In this document: piece by piece, positions 21,807 to 31,489 of the stretch
Layout: each line of letters begins with the position of its first letter
Position numbering within the stretch: position 1 is the first letter of the stretch
Assembly (NCBI GenBank): GCA_037349105.1
Contig: JAYJMM010000114.1
Coordinates: forward strand, 4,641,501-4,705,500
Length of the DNA stretch: 64,000 nt
Direction of reading: 5' to 3'
Source of the DNA: Limnomonas spitsbergensis
Taxonomy: Eukaryota; Chlorophyta; Chlorophyceae; Chlamydomonadales
The notes under the pieces: generated by a model
The model's database searches: none
What the model was told of the DNA's origin: nothing
Seen by the model: only the letters and a program-made list of their open reading frames with translations
Translations under genes and position numbers: made by a program

Positions 21807-22190
21807 GAGGAGTGAGGAAGAGGCGTTGCTTGATTTGCATCGATGACGTCTGTTGGGTGGGCGCCAACGGCTGCTGTTAGCGCAAGGACGAGTGGGTGCG
21901 GTCTGGCCTCAACCCTTTCCTCACTTCGATGATGGACGATATCTATTAGTAGGATGGAGGAGCTTGCTTGTCAATCACACCTCCGCCTAGTGCCTACGCT
22001 TCCAAGTGGGGAAAGATCTTTCAGGAGGATGGAGGCGGCGGCGCTTGCTTTTCCGTCGTTGTTGTGTTTGGGGTGGGCGCCGAAGGCTGCCATTGGCGCA
22101 TGGGCGAGTGGGCGGGGGTCCGCCTCAACCCTTTCCTCACTTCGATGATGGACGAGACTACTAGAAGGATGGACGAGGCGGTGCCGGTGC
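21807..22190 (+). repeat. two decayed copies of the terminal exon
   Basis: gtgggcgccaacggctg at 21858 and gtgggcgccgaaggctgcca at 22074, each followed by tcaaccctttcctcacttcgatgatgg and an in-phase or near-phase TAG, mirror the true last exon at 21657-21806. Confidence 0.6.
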
Positions 22191-23200
22191 CAGGTCTCAG
22201 ACTTCGATACGTTGTTGTCAAGGTGTCACCAGGGGGGGGTCGCTTGGTCTGACCTCGTCGCTTGTCGAAACTTGGTCATGCAATCATGTACATGGTTGTG
22301 TCTGTTCGTACAAGGACGGTGATGCCGTATTTCTGTGTCTACCTCTCTTTCAGGGGGGGGGCGTACTTTTGTGCCGTGAATGCGTGTCTGCTCTTTAAAA
22401 GAGCCGATCGATTATAGTGTGCAACCACGTACGACCCTCTAAGCAGGATCTCTTCCAGCTGTACACATGTGGGGCTTGAAGGCCATTTCAAGAAACCAAA
22501 CTCATCCCTTTATGTCCATCTCGGTACTCTCTCCCATTGCGACGAGCATCTCCACTTCTTGCTCTGAGACGCAGGCTCCTCCGTAGTAGTGGTCTTGCCG
22601 CATAAACCGCATCTGCAGGCGCTCCATCACTGTCGCGACCACCACGCATATATGCCCCACCGGCCATACCCCGTACCGTGCCCTACCGCCCCCCAGCACC
22701 CTTACCGTACGCCGTACCGTACACCCAACCGGTAACCCTCCACCACCCTAAAGACTATTTTCTGGTGTTCGGAATTGGTGCGATGGTCCAATGAGTCAGC
22801 CTCTAAAAGAAAGCCGACTCCTTAGGCTGTGTTTCCATTGGAGTTTGAGGTGAGCAGTCGGGCAGGTCGGTTTTGTTCGGTCCGCGCCAAGGTTTAAGCC
22901 CGAGGTGGAGACCTTTCACCGCCACTCCTTTCAAACATTATCTGTGTCTAGGACACTAACGTGGGCCCAAAGCTGAGCTGCACTCCTCGGTCGTCCACGG
23001 GATAATTGTTTCGACCCTCCTCGCAAACCTTTCGCGACTGGGTCCCTCTCTCTCTTCTGAGAGGGGCTTTTAGGACCCTCCAAACCAATTGTCCTCTCCC
23101 AAAACTTCTGCTTCTCCCACGGCGCGTCACTTCCACGTTCCAGGACTGGTAACTTCCCCTCGTCCACCAAAACGCTACCCTTTCCTTCTTAAATAATCCT
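22190..23200. other. no gene recognised
   Basis: The text is non-repetitive with no convincing ORF. A word gtgtttccattgg at 22831 resembles the terminal repeat of the element at 52369. Around 22660-22740 gtaccgta words are frequent. Probably the 3' flank of the large gene and the 5' edge of the retrotransposon mosaic. Confidence 0.4.
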
Positions 23201-23499
23201 ACATTTCTCTTTCGCATCTTCTCCCTCCCACTCCTCTTGTACTTGCCTCTGATTCCAACCCATCACCTACCCCCCTCCGCCTCCAGCACCCAGCAGCATT
23301 GATCTCACCTGCACCACTTCCAACTCTTAGGTCCACGTATCTACCAGTCATCTCCCTCCTCCACTTTTCTCGCTTATGGTGCATGGTCCTATCCTCCACC
23401 CCCACCCCAACTGCACCTTCCTTGGCCTCCACTTTTCTTCCCTGCCATGCAGCCATGCAACGCCTTTTCTATACACTCCTCCTCCTATTCTCCTGCTTT

Positions 23500-24665
23500 A
23501 AATCTTACCCTCCCTCCCTCTTATGCTGTCTGCAGACGCCCCTCTACTGCTCTCGTCATTTAGACCAAAACAAAATGTTCTGCCTAAGCGGCCTAAGGGA
23601 ACCTCTCGCGAATGTTCCCTCTCCCAATTCTACTTACCTCCTGCCTCCATGACCTATCCGGCTCCATCCCCCCCATCACTCTACTCCTTCCCGGTTTTTT
23701 CATCCTTCTACACTTCGGCCATCAGACGCACACCCTTCCAATTTCCTGCCGCACCTATGCCCCATGACACCATGCCCTACGCATATCCCCCTTCCCTACG
23801 CCTCTTGTCTCCACATTTCCCCTACACTTCTTGCTATCAAACGTACCCTCTCTCCCTCTTATGCTGTCTGCAGACGCCCCCCTACTGCTCCCGCCATTTA
23901 CACCAAAACAAAATGTTCTGCCTAAGCGGCCTAAGGGAACCTCTCGCGAATGTTCCCTCTCCCAATTCTACTTACCTCCTGCCTCCATGGCCTATCCGGC
24001 TCCATGCCCCCCCATCACTCTACTCCTTCCCGGTTTTTTCATCCTTCTACACTTCGGCCATCAGACGCACACCCTTCCAATTTCCTGCCGCACCTATGCC
24101 CCATGACACCATGCCCTACGCATATCCCCCTTCCCTACGCCTCTTGTCTCCACATTTCCCCTACACTCCTTGCTTTCAAACGTACCCTCTCTCCCTCTTA
24201 TGCTGTCTGCAGACGCCCCCCTACTGCTCCCGCCATTTAGACCAAAACAAAATGTTTCTGCCTAAGCGGCCTTGGGGAACCTCTCGCGAATGTTCCCTCT
24301 CCCAATTCTGTTTACCTCCTGCCTCCATGGCCTATCCGGCTCCATGCCCCCCCATCACTCTACTCCTTCCCGGTTTTTTCATCCTCCTACACTTCGGCCA
24401 TCAGACGCACACCCTTCCAATTTCCTGCCACACCTATGCCCCATGACACCATGCCCTACGCATATCCCCCTTCCCTACGCCTCTTGTCTCCACATTTCCC
24501 CTACACTCCTTGCTTTCAAACGTACCCTCTCTCCCTCTTATGCTGTCTGCAGACGCCCCCCTACTGCTCCCGTCATTTAGACCAAAACAAATGTTTCTGC
24601 CTAAGCGGCCTAGCGGAACCTCTCGCGAATTTTCCCTCTCCCAATTCTGCATACCTCTCGCCCCC
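23500..24665 (+). repeat. about 339-bp tandem repeat within the retrotransposon frame
   Basis: Copies of a 338-340 bp unit start with ttatgctgtctgcagacgcc at 23521, 23859, 24198 and 24538. Identity is very high between copies 2 and 3. Units contain one- or two-base length differences that shift frame, so two alternative frames (…RPKQNVLPKRPKGTSREC… and …DQNKMFCLSGLREPLA…) are visible. Confidence 0.9.
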
Positions 24666-25773
24666 ATGGCTTATCAGGCTAGATCACCCCCCACCACTCT
24701 GCTCATTCCCGGTTTCTTTTCCCACCTACACTTCTGCCTTTGGATGCACACCCTTCCCATTTTCTGCCACACCTAGTACCTCTGCTTTACACACAAGTTT
24801 TGCATCAGACCCATTGCCCGACTCCCACAAATCAAGTTCAGCTTCTTCATTCTGCCCCAAAATACACTATATGTTCAATTTTAGTTCACTTTATATGGAC
24901 ACATCTCTACGACATTTTGCACTTGGCATCCCTGAGTCTTCCAAGGACCTACTTTATACTGCATTTGCATGTTCGATTCTAGCCACCTCCATTGTTGTAT
25001 TCATGCTCCTCCACAAAACACTTGCCTCACCATGTCTTACGGCTTCGCACCCTACCACTCCTACTACTTCCAGCACGACGCCCCCACCACCAGCCATCCC
25101 CTCAGCTACAACATCCACTACCAACCTCAACGCAACTGCTACCACGTGGCACCGTTTCCTTCACATCAAAAAGATTTTAAAGCTAACTCCCATTCAACGC
25201 CATCATGGCCAATACCTCCTCAGCCACTTGCGACGTCTCCTCACACGCACCCAAAGACGTTTCCCCCACACACACCACCTCCACATCCCACTAATACAAG
25301 CCATCTCACGCATCCAAAAGGCCCGCCACACCTCCTCTCGCACCTCCCCTAAGCATCCTTCACAACACCCCCGACCTCCACAACGGGGTGGAGACGTTTC
25401 AGCAAACCACCCGCCTCTCACGCCTTCACACGACCCCCTCCCCCACGGCCTTGCTTTCTTTGAGCGACAATCTCTTGGATTCTGCCAAGTCCACGCTTTC
25501 AATAACCTTAGTGGTGGTGCTGTCACGACCCCCCCCGATTTCTTGGCATGGTGTCGCTACCGGTCCACCAATCCCATTCTACCACACCATGCCCAACTCC
25601 TCAACCCATCAGTGCCTCATCCACAATTCCACACTTCTCGGGGTAATTTCACTGATGCCCTCTTTGCTTTATGGCTTTTTGATACTCACGAACTCCACAA
25701 ACTCGACATCATGGATCGCACCAATCTCCCTCTCTCCACCGTTTCTCTTCACCCCTTTCTGTCCCGTTTTTAG
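24436..25773 (+). CDS. retrotransposon ORF with Josephin-like cysteine-protease motif
   Basis: A 445-codon frame. After a Pro/Thr/Ser-rich and basic region (KKILKLTPIQRHHGQYLLSH ...), residues 345-357 read Q-S-L-G-F-C-Q-V-H-A-F-N-N, which has the Gln-x4-Cys-x2-His-x2-Asn-Asn spacing of the Josephin (ataxin-3 type) ubiquitin-peptidase active-site helix. About 65 residues later comes RGNFTDALFALWLF, comparable to the conserved Gly-Asn/Phe helix of that fold. The C-terminal catalytic His strand is not visible; the frame runs into the next domain with a frameshift near 25773. Cysteine proteases (Ulp1 or OTU type) are known in some non-LTR families; a Josephin-type one is my inference from this motif. 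Confidence 0.5.
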   Translation: MPHDTMPYAYPPSLRLLSPHFPYTPCFQTYPLSLLCCLQTPPYCSRHLDQNKCFCLSGLAEPLANFPSPNSAYLSPPWLIRLDHPPPLCSFPVSFPTYTSAFGCTPFPFSATPSTSALHTSFASDPLPDSHKSSSASSFCPKIHYMFNFSSLYMDTSLRHFALGIPESSKDLLYTAFACSILATSIVVFMLLHKTLASPCLTASHPTTPTTSSTTPPPPAIPSATTSTTNLNATATTWHRFLHIKKILKLTPIQRHHGQYLLSHLRRLLTRTQRRFPHTHHLHIPLIQAISRIQKARHTSSRTSPKHPSQHPRPPQRGGDVSANHPPLTPSHDPLPHGLAFFERQSLGFCQVHAFNNLSGGAVTTPPDFLAWCRYRSTNPILPHHAQLLNPSVPHPQFHTSRGNFTDALFALWLFDTHELHKLDIMDRTNLPLSTVSLHPFLSRF

Positions 25774-26230
25774 CCCTTCAATATTCCTCACTTCGTGAGC
25801 AAGACTGCTTATTTGGGGCTCTCTATCAACCTTATTCCACCCCTTGGATAGGCACCTCCTTGGTTGAGCCTCCTTTTTCTGGTCATGCACTGCTCAAGGC
25901 TATCCGATGGTCGTTGGCATCACTTCAAAAACAACCCCACATACCTACATCGACCTTCATCGTTGTTCCCAAATGGAAACAGGGCAAATTTATGACCCTC
26001 CTTAACTCAGGCCATCGCCATATCTCTTACACCAACCTCCACCACACCCATTTACCTTTTCTTCCCCCCGACCATCTCACTCCGGCCGATATTGCTAACG
26101 CAGGCATGCCGAAATTTGACCTTGTCCTCCTCCTCATCTCCAACACTCTTGGGATACAACCCGTACTTTCCCATATCTTGCCCCCACTTTGGCCCCGGGC
26201 TCCTCCCACCCTTCTCGCTACTTGCTCCCT
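25774..26230 (+). pseudogene. PCIF1-like adenine-methyltransferase-like domain (copy 1, decayed)
   Basis: The frame gives LFGALYQPYSTPWIGTSLVE then PPF, followed by KAIRWSLASLQ and a hydrophobic strand ending VVPKWKQ. The same block is present in copy 2 (37180-37600). The pattern FASPL...D..FGA......W.GS...P.F...KAIRW...P.W matches the layout I recall for PCIF1-type N6-adenine methyltransferases (FASPLN ... W.GSFEANPPF ... P.W). The catalytic Asn of NPPF is replaced (Val-Glu-Pro-Pro-Phe here), so activity is unlikely. Confidence 0.45.
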
Positions 26231-26339
26231 CCCGGTTATGGCCAGGCAAATCTCCTTCCTCTGCCCACCACAATCCTTGCACCTCCACCCTCAGCCCAGC
26301 CAAGCCCGACAACCCCTCCACCCTACGCCCCGTCCTACC

Positions 26340-26835
26340 CCCTCCGTTGGCACGATATACCGGCATATTACACCGATGGCTCGGCCCTATCTACACCTGG
26401 CAAAGGCATAGCCACGGGTGCGGCCTTTTATTGTACTCAAGACACCACAACCTACACAGTCCACCCCGATGGCCGGGCTGAAACCAACACTATTACACGG
26501 GCTGAGCTTGCTGGCATCATGCTGCCCTCACTCATGCCGCCTTACACCACACCGGTGATCTTACCATTTCTCAGATTCCTTGGTTTCTCTCTATGATACG
26601 CAGAAGGCCCTTCGCCACCCGCACACTTTGCTTGAATGTAAGCACGCCCCCCTTCTCCTCGACATTCGTGCTCTCATCCTTACCAGGCTACGCCTCCGCC
26701 ACCATTTTCACCTGTACAAGGTCAAATCTCACATCGGCATCATTGGCAATGAACTCGCAGATAAGGGTGCTGCACTCGCCCTCCAATCCCCCGACCAATG
26801 CGACTTCACATGCACCTCAGATGTCCAACACTTCG
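26340..26835 (+). pseudogene. RNase H domain, copy 1 (frameshifted)
   Basis: AYYTDGSALSTPGKG (first catalytic Asp), NTITRAELAGI (Glu), then after a frameshift near 26535 SDSLVSLYD (Asp) and KSHIGIIGNELADKG (last Asp). All four carboxylates of the DEDD set are present, but in two frames. This is the ribonuclease H that some RLE-class and Dualen-type LINEs carry after RT. Confidence 0.75.
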
Positions 26836-27079
26836 CACACCTACCTGCATGGCCATGCCTCCCTCCCCCCCATGACACGGACAAACCGTGGTTTGCATCA
26901 GACCTTACCCATTATTTGAAGGAACACATGTCCCGAAACTGCCCCCTTCTAACAGATGGTCCTACTTCTCCCCCTCTGCCCTTGCGCTATGTCCGCATGC
27001 AAGTCCTCGTTGCCTCTGCCCTCGCCTCATACCTTCCCATCTTATGGCACATGGGTTTGCCCTTTAGTGGTATTCGCAA

Positions 27080-28022
27080 CATCCTCAAATCGCGCACCAA
27101 TACCTTGTGGACTGCATCTACAGCCATGCATATGAACCGCCCTTACAAAACAGTTGTAGGCACTCGCACCACCCCCCACTGTCCCATATGCTCCCATCCC
27201 AATGATACCCCTGGCCATCTTTTAGGCGGTTGTGCTAGTTGTGCTCATTCCTCCATGTCCGCCTCATACATTGCTCGACACAACCGAGCTGTATGCATCA
27301 TCCAAACTGCTATTGCTAATGGCTCCCTAGGCTCCTCTTTTACTATCATGCATGCCACTTCCCGTGCTAACCTCCCCTTCGGGGTCTATGACACCCGTCT
27401 TCCACGTTGGCTAGTGCCCCGACGACCCCCCACTTTCCCTGACACCTTTGATTACTGTGACAAACTGTGACAAACTGCGAACTGCTTATTGTCCAAGGTC
27501 TCCCACATTCCGAATTATTTCGTCTTTACCGCGCTGGTCAACTTTCTAGCTCACAAACTATGTCTCGCCTCCAGAGGACTTGCATTGTACACGTAGTTGA
27601 AGTCGGTTACACCTCCGAATTTTCTTTCGAACAATGCCATGCCTGTAAATCAGAACAACATTTACAACTTTTCCTTCTCCTCAAACATAAAGGTTGGACA
27701 GTTTCCTTGGCACCCGTTCTCCATCCCGCCCTTCCACGTGATCCTTCGCCGACCGTGCCCATCCCCCCCCCCCTCATCCTTCCCCGCCTTCTTCTCATAC
27801 ACATATCATCCTTCTGGGAACCGCAGGCTTCCTCTTTCGTCCTGCCGATAAAATCCTGAGCATGCTCTGATGCTCGGTGTCTCCAAACACGACATATCCT
27901 CCGTCCTCAACCGTCTCACGAACCATACCATACGCTGCCATATAAACATCCTTCGTCAGCGTCGCCATCTGGAAAACTCCCCTGCCCACTATTGTCCGGT
28001 ACCCCTTGACGATCCTCCTTAA
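27080..28022 (+). pseudogene. zinc finger and restriction-like endonuclease tail, copy 1
   Basis: After NTLWTASTAMHMNRPYKTV the frame reads CPICSHPNDTPGHLLGGCAS (Cys-x2-Cys-x7-His-x4-Cys), then YIARHNRAVC, GVYDTRLPRW, and in another frame IVHVVEVGYTSE followed by CKSEQHLQLFLLLKHKGW. The last part corresponds to the nuclease Glu and Lys of copy 2. The frame is broken near 27465 and again after 27800; the end (…LRQRRHLENSP…DDPP, stop near 28020) matches the end of copy 2. Confidence 0.65.
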
Positions 28023-28033
28023 CCACCAGGTTT

Positions 28034-28255
28034 TTTGTCTCCCGGTGTACGGCATTTAAAATCTCGTATTCCTCAAGCCACGCTCAGGCGTTTTCTTTCT
28101 TTCTTTCTGCAAAGTGAAGGCTCACAACGGATACATTGGGAATGAGATGGCCGACAGAGTGGCCAAACGAGCTGCAAAAGAAAGAAAGAAAGAAAACGCC
28201 TGAGCGTGGCTTAAGGAATACGGGATTTTAAACGCCGTACACCGGTAAAACTAAG
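28034..28255. repeat. long hairpin: about 75-bp inverted arms around an RNase H scrap
   Basis: Left arm GTGTACGGCATTTAAAATCT... ending GGCGTTTTCTTTCTTTCTTTCT (28046-28108) is matched by the reverse complement at 28178-28243 with about five differences. The 70-bp loop encodes KAHNGYIGNEMADRVA, an RNase H C-terminal motif of a different retrotransposon family (B). The arms contain a (CTTT)n/(GAAA)n microsatellite. Confidence 0.8.
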
Positions 28256-28600
28256 AGGCAATTGCGATATCTCAGTCCCCATCGAACCGGAACCGTCACA
28301 ATACGGATCGTACTGGCCTTTTGCAAAGCCAACGATACCCAGCGCAGATGAGGAGGAGAGCGACACAAACCCCGAGCCGCGAGGACTAGAAAATCTGACT
28401 GGTGACCTGAAATCGCACATGCACGAGCGGCAAAAACTAGGAAAGTCCAACACCGACAGTGTGTACTTCCAGGGCTGGCAGAGGCTTAAGACTTCCACAG
28501 AAGGGGCCCTTAGCAACAGCTTCATGACGAAACCAGCTGTCTCGATGACCTCGGTAGGTACCGTACGCGTTGGAGAAAATTCTCCTAATTTATGTCCAAC
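28108..28600 (+). pseudogene. family B retrotransposon fragment (RNase H end and linker)
   Basis: The RNase H motif in the hairpin loop is followed, after the right arm, by a frame from about 28240 to 28607 (CDISVPIEPEPSQYGSYWPF ... SHMHERQKLGKSNTDSVYFQ) of the kind found between RNase H and the zinc finger in such elements. It probably continues, in element order, into the family represented at 39862-40698. A junction near 28560-28608 switches to the RT fragment of family A type. Confidence 0.45.
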
Positions 28601-28607
28601 CATTTGA

Positions 28608-30545
28608 TCTGTTACCTCAGTCCGTAATACAACCACCCAACACCTTCTTACTGACCCAACGGACATGGTTCAATACACTGAATCCCACTTCGGCAGAGAA
28701 TGGGCGCATGACCCCTCCCTCCCTACCCATGATCCCTTTCCTTGGGCGGCCACAGGCGCAATTGATGCATTCACTCTTGACACGCCTGCCAAATCCCACT
28801 CCACACCAACTTCTACCCTGCTTCCATATGTCACCCGAACACACCTCTTTCATCGTGTCCTCCACAAATTATCCAACAATAAAAAGCCAGGCCCAGACGG
28901 TGTCCCCAATGAACTCCTTCGCATCATGCCATCTTCATTCAAGTCCTCCATACGTAACCTCCTTATCCTCATGTGGGTCACTGGCTCTACCCCAGACACA
29001 TGGAAAGTCTCACATACCACTCTTCTCCATAAAAAGGACGACCCCTCTATCCTGACAAATAAACGACCCATTGGCATGCACAACACTATCTACAAACTTT
29101 GGACTCGTTTTGTCAGTACTGTCATATCTGAATTTTCTGAGGACCACTGCATACTCAGTCCTTCCCAAGAAGGGTTCCGAGCTAAACATAACACCTCTCG
29201 CCATCTGCAACGTCTTGTACATCTTCTAGAGGATGCCCAAGCATCCAACCGCAATATCTACATTGCCTATGTGGACCTCACTAACGCATTCAACACCATA
29301 AACCATGACAAGCTCTACCGTATTATGGATACCCTAGGATACCCTGAAGATTCTGTCGATGTCATCAAAGGCATCTACACTAATGCCTCTACCCGTATCA
29401 TTCTCCAGCGGTCTTCAGGTCTTGCTACTCATCCTATCCCTGTGGGTCGAGGCACCATTCAGGGGGACACTCTGTCTCCCCTGGTTTTCAATATCTACAT
29501 GGAACCTTGTCTCAGATGGTGCAACACTGGTGGCCATGGCTTCACCCCCTCATGTGCTATCCCCCTAGGCATGAAACACCCTTGTGCCCTCACTCTCTCC
29601 ACCCTCGCCTTTGCTGATGATATGGCCCTTCTCTCGCATTCTCACGTTCGCCTCCTTCATCAACTTCACAAACTCACTGCTTATTGCACATGGGCAGGTC
29701 TGACGCTCAACGCTTCCAAATGTGCACTTACTGGGGCGGCTCACCATGCAGCTCTTACAGGATTGGCCCACACTATTGCCGAGCAAACCGCCCTCCTTCA
29801 TGCCCAACTACACAATAATTTTTTTGTGAACGGCATCCCCTTTCCATTCTTCCCTCCCTCAAAATCTTACAAATACCTTGGTGTTTACATCAACACCCTT
29901 CTCAGCTTTACAGATCATCTCGATGCCATCACTGCCACTATCCAAGCGAAATCACGTAGCCTCATCTACCTCATCATGGCCGATGTCGCCCCCCAACACA
30001 TTCTCATGATCATCAACAGGGTCCTTCGCCCTAAAATTACGCATTCCCTATCCATTGCACCTTTCTCAGAAGTGGATATACGGATACTCGATACCCTGCT
30101 TGCCAGAGTCCTCCGCATTTGCATGAATCTTGGCCACTCCTACCCCACCGCCCTTATACTCACACCCACAGATCGGGGGGGTGTTGGCCTCACCTCCCTC
30201 CTGACAGATTACACCCAGATTTCCGCCCTTACCCTCACCCGAGCCCTGAACGATGAAGGTTCCCTCGGAACCCTCACTTCTGGCGTTTTGAACCAACAAC
30301 TGGACACTCATGGACAACTCCCCCTCACGTCGCTTGTGCGACCCACTAGAACTTTTCACTCGTTACCGCTCCCCATGCGTCAACTTTCCCTCATGCACCA
30401 TGCTCAACTTGCTCTCCATCGTTGCTCATCAGGCCCTTCCCCTATTACCTCTGGAGTTCAAGAACTCCTCGGCAATGCCATGTGGCGACACGTCGGTAAC
30501 CCGTATGACATGTACCCTACCAGTGGGTGCAGCGCAACTGCCTGA
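28608..30545 (+). CDS. non-LTR reverse transcriptase fragment
   Basis: Open for about 640 codons (first Met at 28665). RT signatures are all present: KKPGPDGVPNELL (fingers), LLHKKDDPSILTNKRPI, motif A YVDLTNAFNTINHDK (Asp at residue 204 from that Met), motif B GTIQGDTLSPLVFN, motif C AFADDMALLS (Asp 318-319), then a thumb-like region. Upstream text RNTTTQHLLTDPTDMVQYTE is the usual pre-RT segment. The coding frame is intact but is cut at its 5' side by a family B fragment and at its 3' side by a 41-bp minisatellite, so the element is incomplete. It likely belongs to the same family as the RNase H/RLE copies beside it. Confidence 0.85.
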   Translation, partial: SVTSVRNTTTQHLLTDPTDMVQYTESHFGREWAHDPSLPTHDPFPWAATGAIDAFTLDTPAKSHSTPTSTLLPYVTRTHLFHRVLHKLSNNKKPGPDGVPNELLRIMPSSFKSSIRNLLILMWVTGSTPDTWKVSHTTLLHKKDDPSILTNKRPIGMHNTIYKLWTRFVSTVISEFSEDHCILSPSQEGFRAKHNTSRHLQRLVHLLEDAQASNRNIYIAYVDLTNAFNTINHDKLYRIMDTLGYPEDSVDVIKGIYTNASTRIILQRSSGLATHPIPVGRGTIQGDTLSPLVFNIYMEPCLRWCNTGGHGFTPSCAIPLGMKHPCALTLSTLAFADDMALLSHSHVRLLHQLHKLTAYCTWAGLTLNASKCALTGAAHHAALTGLAHTIAEQTALLHAQLHNNFFVNGIPFPFFPPSKSYKYLGVYINTLLSFTDHLDAITATIQAKSRSLIYLIMADVAPQHILMIINRVLRPKITHSLSIAPFSEVDIRILDTLLARVLRICMNLGHSYPTALILTPTDRGGVGLTSLLTDYTQISALTLTRALNDEGSLGTLTSGVLNQQLDTHGQLPLTSLVRPTRTFHSLPLPMRQLSLMHHAQLALHRCSSGPSPITSGVQELLGNAMWRHVGNPYDMYPTSGCSATA

Positions 30546-31480
30546 ATTTCCTGTGCCCTACCAGTGCGTGAAGCGCAACTGCCTGCATGTCCTGTGCCCT
30601 ACCAGTGGGTACAGCGCAACTGCCTGCATTTCCTGTGCCCTACCGGTGGGTGCAGCGCAACCGCCTGCATTTCCTGTGCCCTACTGGTGGGTGCTGTGCA
30701 ACCGCCTGCATTTCCTGTGCCCTTCGGTGGGTGTAGCGCAACCGCCTGCATTTCCTGTACCATACCACTGGGTGCAGCGCAACTGCCTGCATTTCCTGTG
30801 CCCTACCGGTGGGTGCAGCGCAACCGCCTGCATTTCCTGTGCCCTACTGGTGGGTGCTGTGCAACCGCCTGCATTTCGTGTGCCCTACTGGTGGGTGTAG
30901 CGCAACCGCCTGCATTTCCTGTGCCCTCCGATGGGTGTAGCGCAATTGCCTGCATTTCCTGTGCCATACCAGTGGGTGCAGCGCAACCGCCTGTATTTCC
31001 TGTGCCCTACCGGTTGGTGCAGCGCAACCGCCTGCATATCCTGTGCCCTACCGGTTGGTGCAGCACAACCGCCTTCATTTCCAGGGCCCCACTGGTGGGT
31101 GCAACGCAACCGCCTGCTCTTCCTGTGCCCTACCGGTGGGTGCAGCGCAACCGCCTGCATTTCGTATTCACTACCGGTGGGTGCAGCGCAACCGCCCGTA
31201 TGGATTGTGTCCTACCGGTGGGTGCAACGCAACCGTCTGTATGGACCGTCACTGGTGGGTGCAGTGCAACCGCCTGTATCGACCCTGCCCTACCGCCGGG
31301 TGCAGCGCAACCATCTGTATCGACTGTGCCCTACTGGTTTGTTGCAGCGTTACTATCCATATGGACTGTGCCCTACCGGTGGGTGCAGTGCTACCGTCCG
31401 TATGGACTGTGCCTAACTGAAGGTTATAGCGCTCCAATCATATCAACTGCAACCTACCGGTGGGTTATCAATTTACTCAA
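30520..31480 (+). repeat. 41-bp minisatellite replacing the 3' part of the RT element
   Basis: About 23 copies of a 41-bp unit (CCTACCGGTGGGTGCAGCGC plus AACCGCCTGCATTTCCTGTG). The first unit begins inside the last codons of the RT frame (…YPTSGCSATA), so the array arose from or was joined to the retrotransposon. Later copies drift (TATGGACTGTG variants). Long + frames here (for example 30564-31496) are artefacts. Confidence 0.9.
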
Positions 31481-31489
31481 GAGATGTTT

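Larger units (their letters stand above)
23200..28044 (+). mobile_element. non-LTR retrotransposon family A, copy 1 (no RT, frameshifted)
   Basis: A run of overlapping open frames in changing phases, rich in Pro/His/Ser codons, homologous over its 3' half to copy 2 at 35468-39604. Recognisable in order: Josephin-like motif (about 25460), methyltransferase-like domain (about 25780-26000), RNase H (26340-26830), zinc finger (about 27175-27260) and restriction-like endonuclease (about 27480-27700), ending with the shared C-terminus '..LENSP...DDPP' and a stop near 28020. Several single-base frameshifts separate these, so it is a dead copy. The RT domain that should precede is absent. Confidence 0.75.
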
